Part shown: positions 31,611 to 41,442 of the stretch, piece after piece
Layout of the letters: each line of letters begins with the position of its first letter
Numbering within the stretch: position 1 is the stretch's first letter
Source: Pseudomonas serboccidentalis
GTDB taxonomy: Bacteria > Pseudomonadota > Gammaproteobacteria > Pseudomonadales > Pseudomonadaceae
Direction of reading: 5' to 3'
DNA length: 64,000 bases
Assembly: GCF_028830055.1 (NCBI RefSeq)
Contig: NZ_CP101655.1
Location: forward strand, 3,355,229-3,419,228
The notes under the pieces: generated by a model
Told to the model about the DNA's origin: nothing
What the model saw: only the letters and a program-made list of their open reading frames with translations
Databases searched by the model: none
Made by a program: the position numbers and the translations under genes

Positions 31611-33059
31611 TCAGAGCGCCCGGATCACGTGTTTGATTTCCTGAAACGCGGCCAGGCCCCACGGCCCCAATTCGCGGCCGATGCTGCTCTGCTTGTAGCC
31701 GCCCCACGCCGTCTGCGGGAAGATCACTTGCGGCGCGTTGAGCCACACAAGCCCCGCGTGCAGGGCGTTGGCGACCCGGTCGGCAGCCTCGGCGTTACGC
31801 GTCACCACACTGGCGACCAGCCCGAACTGACTGTCGTTGGCCAGGGCAATCGCCTCGGCCTCGCTGCTGAAACGGCGCACGCACAGCACCGGGCCGAAAA
31901 TCTCTTCGCACCACAGCGCACTGTCGAGGGGCACGTCGGTGAACACGGTGGGCTGCAAAAAATAGCCGCGCGGCAGATCCGCCGGACGATTGCCACCACA
32001 CACCAGCTTCGCTCCGGCACTCAAACCCCGGTCGATGTGGCCGAGCACCCGCTGGTATTGCGCCTGGTTGACCAGTGCGCCCATCTCCACGTCCGGGTCG
32101 AACGGGTCAGCCACGCGAATCGCTTGCGCGCGTTTTTGCAGACGCTCAAGAAATTCATCGGCCAGCTCATCGGCGACCAGCACCCGACTGGTGGCCGAGC
32201 ACATCTGCCCGGCGTTGAAGAAGCCGCCGCCGCAGGCCAGCTCGACCGCCAGTTCCAGATCGGCATCGTCGAGCACCAGCAGCGAGGATTTGCCGCCCAG
32301 TTCCAGGCTCACGCCTTTCACGGTTTCCGCGGCGCGTTGCATCACCTGCACGCCGACAGCGTTGCTGCCGGTGAAGGAAATCTTGGCGATGCGCGGGTCA
32401 GCCGAGAGTGGCGCACCGACCGCCAGACCGGTGCCGCAGACCAGGTTGAACACACCTTTGGGCAGGCCGGACTCGGCGATGATCGCCGCCAGTTCCAGCT
32501 CCGGCAGTGGCGTGACTTCCGACGGTTTGAGCACCACACAGCAGCCGGTGGCCAGCGCCGGGGCGAGTTTCCACGCGGTGGTGACCATCGGGAAATTCCA
32601 CGGCACGATCAGCCCGACCACACCGCACGGTTCGCGGCGCAGACGTGCGCTGAAATCGTCGCTGGGCAGCGCTACGTTGCTGTCGAGTTGTGCGTCGAGG
32701 CCTTCGGCCAATTCGGCGTAATACTCGAACGTGGCGATCACATCATCGACGTCGATGGCCGCTTCGAATTGCGGTTTGCCGTTGTTGCTCGACTGCAGCT
32801 TCATCAGGTGATCGCGACCATTGCGCACGCCGTTGGCGATGTTGCGCAGAATCGCGCCGCGCGCAGCGCCAGTGGTTTTCGACCAGTCCTTGAACGCTTC
32901 AGTGGCAGCACTCACAGCCAGGTTGACCGCGTGTTCATCTCCGCCATTGACCGTGGTCAGCAGCGCTTCGGTGGCCGGGTTGATCACCCGCAGGTGTTCG
33001 CGGCCGGCCGACCATTGGCCGTTTATGTACAGGCCGTCGAGTGTGGTTGGAAAACTCAT
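31611..33059 (-). CDS. Aldehyde dehydrogenase (probable 4-guanidinobutyraldehyde or related)
   Basis: A 482-residue NAD(P)-dependent aldehyde dehydrogenase of the betaine/gamma-aminobutyraldehyde group. The cofactor segment VPWNFPMVTTAWK, the general base in SLELGGKS and the nucleophilic cysteine in FFNAGQMCSATSR are present. The gene overlaps the stop of the decarboxylase gene upstream, so the two products should act in sequence: the decarboxylase makes an aldehyde and this enzyme oxidises it to the acid. If the first step is 2-ketoarginine to 4-guanidinobutyraldehyde, the product is 4-guanidinobutyrate. The substrate is inferred from context only. An ATG three bases upstream (33062) is an equally good start. 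Confidence 0.9.
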   Translation of the reverse strand: MSFPTTLDGLYINGQWSAGREHLRVINPATEALLTTVNGGDEHAVNLAVSAATEAFKDWSKTTGAARGAILRNIANGVRNGRDHLMKLQSSNNGKPQFEAAIDVDDVIATFEYYAELAEGLDAQLDSNVALPSDDFSARLRREPCGVVGLIVPWNFPMVTTAWKLAPALATGCCVVLKPSEVTPLPELELAAIIAESGLPKGVFNLVCGTGLAVGAPLSADPRIAKISFTGSNAVGVQVMQRAAETVKGVSLELGGKSSLLVLDDADLELAVELACGGGFFNAGQMCSATSRVLVADELADEFLERLQKRAQAIRVADPFDPDVEMGALVNQAQYQRVLGHIDRGLSAGAKLVCGGNRPADLPRGYFLQPTVFTDVPLDSALWCEEIFGPVLCVRRFSSEAEAIALANDSQFGLVASVVTRNAEAADRVANALHAGLVWLNAPQVIFPQTAWGGYKQSSIGRELGPWGLAAFQEIKHVIRAL

Positions 33060-34696
33060 CATTGGGCCACCGCCTGCATCCATTGGGTCTGGTCGATTTC
33101 GATCAGGGTCGGGCCCTGACGATCGGTGGCGGCACGTAGCGCGCTGCGCAGTTGCTCAACCGAGCTGATCGCTTCGGCGGCGCAACCCAGAGCCTTGGCA
33201 ACGCCGATGAAGTCCGGGGTGTAGATGTCGACGCCGACCGGCTCGATGGCGCGGTTGACCATGTACTTCTTGATCTCTTCGTAACCCTGGTTATTCCACA
33301 GCAGGATGATCACCGGGGTACGCGCTTCGACGGCGCTGGCCAGCTCCGGCAGGGTGAACTGCAAGCCGCCGTCGCCGATCAGGCACACCACCGGCGGACG
33401 AGCGCCACGCTCGAGGCTGCCGCCGAGCCACGCGCCAATGGCCGCCGGCAAGGCGTAACCGAGGGTGCCGTAACCGGTGGACGAGTTGAACCAGCGGCGC
33501 GGACGTTCCGGGTTGAAGGTGAGGTTGCCGGTGTATACCGGTTGCGTGGAGTCGCCGACGAACACCGCCTCCGGCAACTCGTGCAGGACGGTTTCGAGGA
33601 AACGCGTCTGGGCCAGAGTCGGTGCGTCCCAGGATGCGGCCAGATCTTCACGCAAACGCGCAGCGCGCACCTGGCCCCAATCGTTGCGGCGCGCGGTCAG
33701 CGGTTTGTGCGACAAAGCACTGAGCAGTGCTTGTGCAGCGTTGCGCGAGTCGGCGACCAATGCCAGGTGCGGCGGATAATTGCGCACGGTCTGATCGGCG
33801 TCGATGTCGATGCGCAGCAGCTTGCCGGGGATCTCGAAACCGCCGGCGAAGGTCACGTCGTAATCGGTTTCAGCCAGTTCGGTGCCGATCGCCAGCACCA
33901 CGTCGGCATCGGCCACCAGTGCGCGGGTCGCGACCAGGCTTTGCGTCGAACCGATCAGCAGTGGATGACTGGACGGCAGCATACCTTTGGCGTTGATGGT
34001 CAGCGCCACCGGGGCGTCGAGCAGTTCGGCCAGTTCGGTGAGTTCGGCGGCGGCATCGATGGCCCCGCCACCGGCGAGGATCAGCGGACGTTGGGCGCCG
34101 GCCAACAGTTCAGTCATGCGGCTCACAGCCGTCGGCGCCGCCCCGGCGCGGTCGATGTTGACCGGGATGCTGGCGAGCAGGTCATCGGCTTCCTCGACCA
34201 GCACGTCCAGCGGAATTTCGATGTGCACCGGACGCGGACGCCCGGCCTGGAACAGCGCGAAGGCCCGGGCCAGCACGCCCGGCAATTGCGCCGCCGACAT
34301 CAGGGTGTGAGAGAACGCAGCGACGCCGCCGACCAGCGCGCTCTGGTTCGGCAGCTCGTGGAGCTTGCCGCGACCACCGCCCAACTGGCTGCGCGTCTGC
34401 ACGCTGGAGATCACCAGCATCGGAATCGAATCGGCGTAGGCCTGGCCCATCGCGGTGGTGATGTTGGTCATGCCAGGGCCAGTGATGATGAAGCACACAC
34501 CCGGTTTGCCGCTGGTGCGCGCATAGCCGTCGGCCATGAACCCAGCGCCCTGTTCATGCCGTGGGGTGACATGGTTGATGCTCGAACGGGCCAGTCCGCG
34601 ATACAGCTCCACGGTATGCACCCCGGGAATGCCGAACACCTGCTCGACCCCATAATCCTCGAGTAACTTGACCAGTACTTCGCCACACGTCGCCAT
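33059..34696 (-). CDS. aruI: Thiamine diphosphate enzyme, 5-guanidino-2-oxopentanoate decarboxylase (AruI-like)
   Basis: A 545-residue enzyme of the acetolactate synthase fold. It has the activating glutamate (E48 in RHEQGAG), the GDG (441-443) to NN (468-469) cofactor motif and the tripartite PYR-central-PP domain order. The best assignment I can make is 2-ketoarginine decarboxylase, AruI, of the arginine transaminase pathway. It would turn 5-guanidino-2-oxopentanoate into 4-guanidinobutyraldehyde and CO2. The adjacent aldehyde dehydrogenase supports this. However, no arginine-pyruvate transaminase (AruH) or guanidinobutyrase is nearby, so another 2-oxo acid is possible. The start ATG at 34696 has a CA motif over its ribosome site. 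A LysR gene diverges upstream. Confidence 0.82.
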   Translation of the reverse strand: MATCGEVLVKLLEDYGVEQVFGIPGVHTVELYRGLARSSINHVTPRHEQGAGFMADGYARTSGKPGVCFIITGPGMTNITTAMGQAYADSIPMLVISSVQTRSQLGGGRGKLHELPNQSALVGGVAAFSHTLMSAAQLPGVLARAFALFQAGRPRPVHIEIPLDVLVEEADDLLASIPVNIDRAGAAPTAVSRMTELLAGAQRPLILAGGGAIDAAAELTELAELLDAPVALTINAKGMLPSSHPLLIGSTQSLVATRALVADADVVLAIGTELAETDYDVTFAGGFEIPGKLLRIDIDADQTVRNYPPHLALVADSRNAAQALLSALSHKPLTARRNDWGQVRAARLREDLAASWDAPTLAQTRFLETVLHELPEAVFVGDSTQPVYTGNLTFNPERPRRWFNSSTGYGTLGYALPAAIGAWLGGSLERGARPPVVCLIGDGGLQFTLPELASAVEARTPVIILLWNNQGYEEIKKYMVNRAIEPVGVDIYTPDFIGVAKALGCAAEAISSVEQLRSALRAATDRQGPTLIEIDQTQWMQAVAQ

Positions 34697-34707
34697 GTCG
34701 ATTGCCC

Positions 34708-34715
34708 TTGTTGTT
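34708..34715 (-). promoter_or_regulatory. Crc/Hfq-type CA motif before aruI
   Basis: On the minus strand AACAACAA immediately precedes the AGGG ribosome site. It matches AANAANAA. Confidence 0.55.
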
Positions 34716-34734
34716 CATTTGAGACACAAGGCCT

Positions 34735-34828
34735 TTGTGTAGGAGTGAGCCTGCTCGCGATGGCGTCTTCGCATTCAACATTACGGTGACTGACACACCG
34801 CTATCGCGAGCAGGCTCACTCCTACAAA
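34735..34828. repeat. REP pair, class A
   Basis: GGAGTGAGCCTGCTCGCGAT and its inverse lie in the divergent promoter region between aruI and the LysR gene, leaving about 97 bases next to the LysR start. Confidence 0.87.
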
Positions 34829-34925
34829 GGGCCCTTCAATGGGCTCATTGAACGGGCGGCAGGTAGCGGCAACAATCGATTAAAAGTCATACTAGCCATG
34901 TCCTCACGTCATACCTTGGATCCAC

Positions 34926-35807
34926 ATGAAACGACTGCCTCCCCTGCCCGCCCTGCACACGTTTCTGATCACCGCGCAGTGCTGCAACTTCACGCGGGCC
35001 GCCGAGCAGTTGCACATCACCCAAGGCGCGGTGAGCCGGCAGATCGCCGGGCTGGAGGATCATCTGGGTTATGAGTTGTTCATTCGCCGGGCCCGGGGCC
35101 TGGAGCTGACCGCCGAAGGGCGTGAATGGCTGCCACGGGTGGAGAAGGTCTTCGGCCTGATCAGCGAAGCCACCGAGCAGATTGGTCTGAAGCGCGAAAC
35201 CCTGCAGCTCAAGGCGCCGAGCTGCGTGATGCGCTGGTTGGTGCCGCGCCTGCTGCAATGGCAAAAGGAACGCCCGGACGTGCCGGTCAAACTGACCACC
35301 ACCCTGGCCCACGGCGTCGACTTTCAGCGCGAGCAGTTCGATGCCGCGGTGATCTACGGCACACCGCCGGACAACTCATCGACCGCCCTGCACCTGTTCG
35401 ATGAGCAACTGACACCGGTGTGTTCGCCGGCCCTGCTGAAAGGCCCGCCAGCGCTGACCGAACCGGCCGACCTGCAACAGCATCTGCTGCTGCATCCGAC
35501 CCGCGACACGCAGGACTGGACCGTGTGGCTGACCGCCGCTGAATTGCAGTTGAGCAACGTCAACATGGGCCAGCATTTCGAGACGCTGGATCAGGCGATG
35601 TCGATGGCGTCCCATGGGACGGGTGTGGCGATTGGCGACTGGTCGTTGATCGGCGATGACCTGCGCGCCGGGCGGCTGGTGATGCCGTTTGATTTGAAGG
35701 TGAAGACGGGGTTGGGGTACTTCGTGGTGATGCCGCAGGGTGGAGAGGCCTCGCCGCAGCTGGAGGAGTTGATGATCTGGCTGGTGGAGCAGGCGCATAC
35801 CCGCTGA
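34926..35807 (+). CDS. LysR-family regulator (GcvA-like)
   Basis: A 293-residue LysR regulator. The winged helix (residues 1-62) has ALHTFLITAQCCNFTRAAEQ and TQGAVSRQIAGLEDHLG. The ligand domain begins near 90 and includes MRWLVPRLLQWQKERPDV and a GcvA-type DWTVWL segment. It diverges from the aruI-aldehyde dehydrogenase-ABC genes and is their likely activator, as LysR regulators usually control the adjacent divergent operon. The inducer would be the transported or decarboxylated compound; this is inference. The start follows a weak ribosome site (TTGGATCC). Confidence 0.88.
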   Translation: MKRLPPLPALHTFLITAQCCNFTRAAEQLHITQGAVSRQIAGLEDHLGYELFIRRARGLELTAEGREWLPRVEKVFGLISEATEQIGLKRETLQLKAPSCVMRWLVPRLLQWQKERPDVPVKLTTTLAHGVDFQREQFDAAVIYGTPPDNSSTALHLFDEQLTPVCSPALLKGPPALTEPADLQQHLLLHPTRDTQDWTVWLTAAELQLSNVNMGQHFETLDQAMSMASHGTGVAIGDWSLIGDDLRAGRLVMPFDLKVKTGLGYFVVMPQGGEASPQLEELMIWLVEQAHTR

Positions 35808-35820
35808 AACACACAAATAC

Positions 35821-35902
35821 CCCGTAGGAGCTGCCGCAGGCTGCGATCTTTTGATCTTGTTTTAAGATCAAAAGATCGCAGCCTGCGGCAGCTCCTACAG
35901 GG
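35821..35902. repeat. REP pair, class B
   Basis: GGAGCTGCCGCAGGCTGCGA and its inverse around a short A+T spacer, between converging genes. Confidence 0.9.
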
Positions 35903-35916
35903 ATTGTGCTTACAGG

Positions 35917-36531
35917 TCAGTAGCCGACCGTAAACCGCTGCCGTGAATGCTTCGGCGTTTCCACTTCGTCGATCAGCGCAATCGCGTAATCGGCAAAGGT
36001 GATCCAACTGCGACCTTCTGCACTGAACAGCAAGTGATCCTTGCCGACACGGAAGGTGCCGGTGCGCTCACCTTCGACGAACTCGGCCGATGGCGACAGG
36101 AAGGTCCAGTCCAGCGCCTTCTCTTGACGCAGTGCATCGAGGAACGCCGCGCCAGCGCTGGCCTCGGCTTTGTACTCGGCGGGGAAACCTGCGCTGTCGA
36201 TCACTCGGGTGTCGTCCGGCAGCAACAGCGAACCGGCGCCGCCGACCACCAACAGACGCTTCACACCTGCCTGCTTCACCGGCCCGACCACGGCGCTGGC
36301 GGGTACGGTGGCGAAATGCGCGGCGCTGATCACCACGTCGTGACCGGCCACTGCGGCTTGCAGCGCCGCCGCATCCAGCACATCGACATTCTTGCTGACC
36401 ACACCGGCACGGCTGCCGATCTTCGAGGTATCGCGAGCGATCGCGGTGACGCTATGGCCGCGACGCAGGGCTTCTTCCAGCAGTTGGCTACCGGCACGGC
36501 CGGTGGCACCAATGATTGCGATCTTGCTCAT
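35917..36531 (-). CDS. NAD(P)-dependent oxidoreductase, atypical SDR (NmrA-like)
   Basis: A 204-residue single-domain Rossmann protein. MSKIAIIGATGRAGSQLLEEAL supplies the dinucleotide loop, followed by VTAIARD and VLDAAALQAAVAGHDVVISA. It lacks the YxxxK pair of classical dehydrogenases, as in the small NAD(P)H-binding flavin-reductase/NmrA subgroup. The substrate is unknown. The ATG at 36531 starts exactly at the first beta strand; the open frame extends further upstream only through REP sequence. Confidence 0.85.
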   Translation of the reverse strand: MSKIAIIGATGRAGSQLLEEALRRGHSVTAIARDTSKIGSRAGVVSKNVDVLDAAALQAAVAGHDVVISAAHFATVPASAVVGPVKQAGVKRLLVVGGAGSLLLPDDTRVIDSAGFPAEYKAEASAGAAFLDALRQEKALDWTFLSPSAEFVEGERTGTFRVGKDHLLFSAEGRSWITFADYAIALIDEVETPKHSRQRFTVGY

Positions 36532-36595
36532 GACATTCTCCAGTTGGCTTGAGAGTTTCAACGACGGCATAAATCTAATCTTGAAGCGGTATTCC

Positions 36596-36716
36596 CTGTG
36601 GCGAGGGAGCTTGCTCCCGTTGGAGGGCGAAGCACTCCCCGCCTGTTTCAGATACAACGCATTTGCAGGTTTTACGCCTGCTGCGCAGGCGGGCGGGAGC
36701 AAGCTCCCTCGCCACA
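36596..36716. repeat. REP pair, class C
   Basis: TGGCGAGGGAGCTTGCTCCC and its inverse, spacer about 70 bases with an inner GCCTGCTGCGCAGGC palindrome. Confidence 0.87.
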
Positions 36717-36762
36717 CATCAGTTTTTCAGCACAGAAATCGGTGTATCTCAAAGGCAGTTGA

Positions 36763-37641
36763 TCACCACTGCATTTCGCCCTTGGCGACTTTGGCGCTCA
36801 GCTCCAGCGAACTTTCTTCGCCCAGTTTCGGGTAGCGCTTTTTCATCGCCGCGATCAGTGCGGCAGAATCCTTGGCCTTGGCGGTTTCGGCGTCGAAAGC
36901 CTTAATGTAGTCGGCGGTGAATTTCACGCTGGCCAACGAACGGCTGCTCTCGCCCAGGTAGTGACCCGGCACCACGGTTTTCGGTTTCAGGGTTTCGATC
37001 GAATGCAGGGTTTGCAGCCAGTCGGCGTGGGATTGCGCGGTCTGGGTGTCGGCCATCCACACATGGATGTTCTCGGCCACCACGACGCCACCGACCACGG
37101 CCTTGAGCGACGGAATCCATACGAAGCTGCGATCCGGCTGCTTGCCTTCAAGGCCGACCACCTGCAGTTTCTGCCCTTCGAGCATCAGGCTGTCGCCCTT
37201 GAGCACGCCCGGCACGATGGTTCTGGCCGGTACGTCGGCGCCCATTTTCGGCCCCCAGAAGGCGAGTTTGCCGGCGACGGTTTTGTTGATGTGATCCACG
37301 GTCGGCTGCGAAGCCAGCACCTCGGCGTCGGGGAAGGCCTTGGTCAGGGTGTCGAGGCCGAAGTAGTAATCCGGGTCACCGTGGCTGATGTAAATGGTGG
37401 TCAGGTGCTTGCCGCTGGCGCGGATCTTTTCCACCACCTGCTCGGCCTGGGCCTTGCCGAATTGTGCGTCGACCAGAATGGCGTCTTTTTCGCCGCTGAC
37501 CAGCACCGAGGTCACCGGGAAGATGGCCTGGGTGCCAGGGTTGTAGACATCCAAGGTCAGGTTGGCGGCCGCGGCGTGGGCCGCGAAACCGAAGGTGGCG
37601 GTGGCCAGCAAAACGCGCTTGAGGGTAGTGAAGCCGATCAT
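36763..37641 (-). CDS. Secreted MBL-fold protein with altered zinc-site motif
   Basis: A 292-residue protein with a signal peptide (residues 1-25, ending AAHAAAANL). The metallo-beta-lactamase fold is clear: SVLVSGEKDAILVDAQFG, TIYISHGDPDYYFGLDTL, VVGGVVVAENIHVWMAD and VVPGHYLG. The usual zinc motif HxHxDH reads HGDPDY, so the second and third histidines are replaced, while the later His in PGHY and the Asp in WMAD remain. Activity may be changed or lost. The ATG at 37641 follows CGGAG. It is divergent from a LysR gene 115 bases away, its likely regulator. The physiological substrate is unknown. Confidence 0.83.
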   Translation of the reverse strand: MIGFTTLKRVLLATATFGFAAHAAAANLTLDVYNPGTQAIFPVTSVLVSGEKDAILVDAQFGKAQAEQVVEKIRASGKHLTTIYISHGDPDYYFGLDTLTKAFPDAEVLASQPTVDHINKTVAGKLAFWGPKMGADVPARTIVPGVLKGDSLMLEGQKLQVVGLEGKQPDRSFVWIPSLKAVVGGVVVAENIHVWMADTQTAQSHADWLQTLHSIETLKPKTVVPGHYLGESSRSLASVKFTADYIKAFDAETAKAKDSAALIAAMKKRYPKLGEESSLELSAKVAKGEMQW

Positions 37642-37755
37642 CTGTTGCTCCGTAGTCCGAATGCCGTGTTTGGCGATGGGACAGAGCTTAGTTGCCTGAC
37701 TCGGTACAAAAAATGCGATGCTTGAACATAGTTTGTTTCTGAAAGCGGGCAAATC

Positions 37756-38688
37756 ATGGATCGTCTTCAAGCAATGCGGGTGTTTGTCACAGTGGTGGAC
37801 CTCGGCAGCCAGTCGGCGGCGGCCGATCATCTGGACCTGTCGCGGCCGGTGGTGTCGCGCTATCTGGCGGAGCTGGAGGACTGGGTCGGCGCGCGCCTGA
37901 TGCACCGCACCACGCGCAAGTTGAGCCTGACCGCCGCCGGCAGTGAGATCCTGCCGCGCTGCCGGCAGATGCTCGAACTCTCGACCGACATGCAGGCCGC
38001 CGTCAGCGAACCCGACGAGGCACCGCGCGGACTGCTGCGCATCAGCGTCAGCACCTCGTTCGGCCAGGCGCAACTGGCTGACGCGATGGCGGCGTACGTC
38101 AAGCGCTACCCCGGCGTCAGCATCGATATGCAGATGCTCGATCGCACGGTGAACCTGGTGGATGAGCGCATCGATCTGGCGATCCGCACCAGCAATGACC
38201 TGGACCCGAACCTGATCGCCCGACGTCTGACGGTGTGCCGTTCGGTGGTCTGCGCCGCGCCCGCCTATCTGCGGGACAACCCGCCACCGCAGCGGGTCGA
38301 GGACCTGAGCCGGCACAACTGCCTGACCCACTCCTACTTCGGCAAAAGCCTGTGGCATTTCGAGGAACACGGTGAACCGGTGTCGGTGCCGGTACAGGGC
38401 AACATCAGCGCCAACGAGGCCAGCACCCTGTTGCGCGCCACCCTGGCCGGTGCGGGCGTGGCAATGTTGCCGACCTATCAGGCCGGGGTGCATGTGCATG
38501 CCGGTGAACTGGTGCGCCTGCTGCCCGATGCCGAGCCACGGCAGATGAACATCTACGCGGTGTACGCCTCACGCAAGCACATGCCGGCGGCGTTGCGCAG
38601 CATGCTGGATTTTCTGGTGCAGCGGTTTCCCGAGAATCCGGCGTGGGATGAAGCAGTTTCCAGCGCAAAGCCACAAGCTACAAGCTAG
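37756..38688 (+). CDS. LysR-family regulator
   Basis: A 310-residue LysR protein with an N-terminal winged helix (MDRLQAMRVFVTVVDLGSQS, DLSRPVVSRYLAELEDWVG) and a CrgA-type ligand domain (GLLRISVSTSFGQAQLADAM, RLTVCRSVVCAAPAYL). It is divergent from the MBL-fold gene and probably controls it. The last few codons (AKPQATS and the stop) lie inside a class D REP-like palindrome, so the natural C-terminus has been formed or changed by the repeat. Confidence 0.88.
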   Translation: MDRLQAMRVFVTVVDLGSQSAAADHLDLSRPVVSRYLAELEDWVGARLMHRTTRKLSLTAAGSEILPRCRQMLELSTDMQAAVSEPDEAPRGLLRISVSTSFGQAQLADAMAAYVKRYPGVSIDMQMLDRTVNLVDERIDLAIRTSNDLDPNLIARRLTVCRSVVCAAPAYLRDNPPPQRVEDLSRHNCLTHSYFGKSLWHFEEHGEPVSVPVQGNISANEASTLLRATLAGAGVAMLPTYQAGVHVHAGELVRLLPDAEPRQMNIYAVYASRKHMPAALRSMLDFLVQRFPENPAWDEAVSSAKPQATS

Positions 38689-38737
38689 CTGCGCCGCCAT
38701 TCATCTTGGCGCTTGCCGCTCGATGCTTGCAGCTGCT
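38668..38737. repeat. REP-like palindrome, class D, overlapping a gene end
   Basis: GCCACAAGCTACAAGCTAGC on the left and GCTTGCCGCTCGATGCTTGC on the right. It includes the last 21 bases of the LysR gene. Confidence 0.65.
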
Positions 38738-38794
38738 TCTACCTGACCTATGCTGAAAGTAATACCGCAGGGTATGCGTTCAGAGGTCAACGCC

Positions 38795-38971
38795 ATGAAC
38801 ATCAGAACAAGAAGGTACTTCGCAATTTTCATCACCTGCGCCGCCACGCTGGCGCTGTACGGCACCGCGGCCTGGCGGGTCGAGCAGCTGCGACAACTGC
38901 CCCGCGAATACGCCAGCTGCAATTTCGAGCGCTGCATTCCGCATAACGCGACGCTCAATGCGCTGCGCTGA
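38795..38971 (+). CDS. Small hypothetical protein with one membrane segment
   Basis: A 58-residue protein, MNIRTRRYFAIFITCAATLA, with a positively charged start and one hydrophobic segment (residues 8-25), which is a signal anchor or signal peptide. A short C-terminal part follows with two cysteines (ASCNFERCIPHN). AGAGG lies 8 bases before the ATG at 38795. Longer readings from 38750 or 38774 are possible. No function is recognised. Confidence 0.55.
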   Translation: MNIRTRRYFAIFITCAATLALYGTAAWRVEQLRQLPREYASCNFERCIPHNATLNALR

Positions 38972-38991
38972 TCGAGCGGTCACTGATTTCC

Positions 38992-39084
38992 CTTTGTAGG
39001 AGTGAGCCTGCTCGCGATAGCGGTGGATCATTCAACCTGGTGATGTCTGACCCGGCGTTATCGCGAGCAGGCTCACGCCTACAG
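38992..39084. repeat. REP pair, class A
   Basis: GGAGTGAGCCTGCTCGCGAT and an inverse with one mismatch (CACGCCTAC for CACTCCTAC). Confidence 0.85.
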
Positions 39085-39098
39085 GGGGTGTGTCTGAC

Positions 39099-39983
39099 TT
39101 ATTGCTCGGCCTTCAACCGGTCGCGAAACGCCTTTGGTGAAATCCCCACCCGGCGCCGGAACAGGCGCGTGAAGTTGGTCGGATCGGAAAACCCCAACAG
39201 CTCCGACATCTCGTAAATGGTCATGCTGGTGTACGTCAGCAAACGTTTGGCTTCCAGTAACTGACGTTCGTGCATGATCTGCAGCGCCGGCTGCCCTGCC
39301 AGTTCCCGGCAAGTGCCGTTGAGGTGCGATACCGAGATGCCCAGGCGATGGGCCAGGTCCTCGACCTTCACATGCTGGCGGTACGTCTCCTCCACCAATT
39401 GAATGAAACCGTTGAGGTACTCGCGCTGGCGTTGCGGCCGCTGGCTGGCGTTATGACGCACGATCGCCTGACGGCTGACCCAGACCATGATCACGCTGAC
39501 CAGCGAATGCATGAGCATTTCCCGCGCAGGTTGATGGCCGTTGTACTCGGCCTGCAACGCGCAAAACAGACTGTGCAGGTACTCCGCATCCTTGCCCGCC
39601 GGGTAGTGCCCGACCTGGGCCAGGGCGTGGACTGAATTGCCCAGTTGCGCCTGCAGGTGGTTGATCAACGGATTGGCGAGGGTGACGACAAAGCCTTCGA
39701 CGTCCTCGGAAAAACGAAAGCCATGCACCGACAACGGTGGCAGGACCTGGATGGCGGGTTCGTTGAGCTGCGTGCGTTGACCTTCGATTTCAAGCTCTGC
39801 CTGACCTTTGAAGACGAAGAGCAACTGGCACAAATCGGCGTGGCGGTGGGGTTTGATTTCCCATTGATGTTCGCGGCTGCGTTTGGAAATGGTTTCACAG
39901 TGCAGCAAGTCAGGGGTCGGCCAGTCCAGGCTTTCACCGTAGAGCTTGAACACCGGAATCGAAGGCAGGTCAGGCTTGTTCAT
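39099..39983 (-). CDS. pobR: AraC-family regulator of 4-hydroxybenzoate catabolism
   Basis: A 294-residue regulator with a cupin-type sensing domain (HRHADLCQLLFVFKGQAELE, VLPPLSVHGFRFSEDVEGFV) and two C-terminal helix-turn-helix motifs (VEDLAHRLGISVSHLNGTCR and IYEMSELLGFSDPTNFTRLF). It diverges from pobA with 177 bases between the starts, the standard pobR-pobA arrangement in Pseudomonas, where PobR with 4-hydroxybenzoate activates pobA. This PobR belongs to the AraC/XylS family, unlike the IclR-type PobR of Acinetobacter. The ATG at 39983 was chosen (MNKPDLPSIPVFKLYG). Confidence 0.9.
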   Translation of the reverse strand: MNKPDLPSIPVFKLYGESLDWPTPDLLHCETISKRSREHQWEIKPHRHADLCQLLFVFKGQAELEIEGQRTQLNEPAIQVLPPLSVHGFRFSEDVEGFVVTLANPLINHLQAQLGNSVHALAQVGHYPAGKDAEYLHSLFCALQAEYNGHQPAREMLMHSLVSVIMVWVSRQAIVRHNASQRPQRQREYLNGFIQLVEETYRQHVKVEDLAHRLGISVSHLNGTCRELAGQPALQIMHERQLLEAKRLLTYTSMTIYEMSELLGFSDPTNFTRLFRRRVGISPKAFRDRLKAEQ

Positions 39984-40139
39984 CACTTCAATCCAGGCCT
40001 CGAGGTTGCGGGCGATAATCGCACCGATTGGCAGAATGTACAGGTATCGGCTCAGTTTTCACCTTCAATTGACAGACCCGCGAGGGAAAAATGCAAGCAC
40101 TCGATCCATAAAAATCATTCACCGGTTGATCCCGCGTGA

Positions 40140-41363
<1,224 letters not shown>

Positions 41364-41442
41364 CCTGCTATCGACTTACACTGGCGAGCATCCCCGCTCG
41401 CCTGACGACTTGCGGGACTCTCACTGCCCGCAGGTTCCGCCC

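Noticed and set aside
31629..33119. Plus-strand open frame of 496 codons opposite the aldehyde dehydrogenase gene
   Set aside because: Antisense shadow; the minus-strand gene has complete catalytic motifs.
36763..38499. Single 578-residue minus-strand protein including the MBL fold
   Set aside because: The first 286 residues are antisense to a good LysR gene; the MBL protein has its own signal peptide and ribosome site at 37641.
38992..39084. Class A inverted repeats as intrinsic terminators or small RNA genes
   Set aside because: Same arms recur at many unrelated sites without T-runs or promoters; REP elements explain them better.
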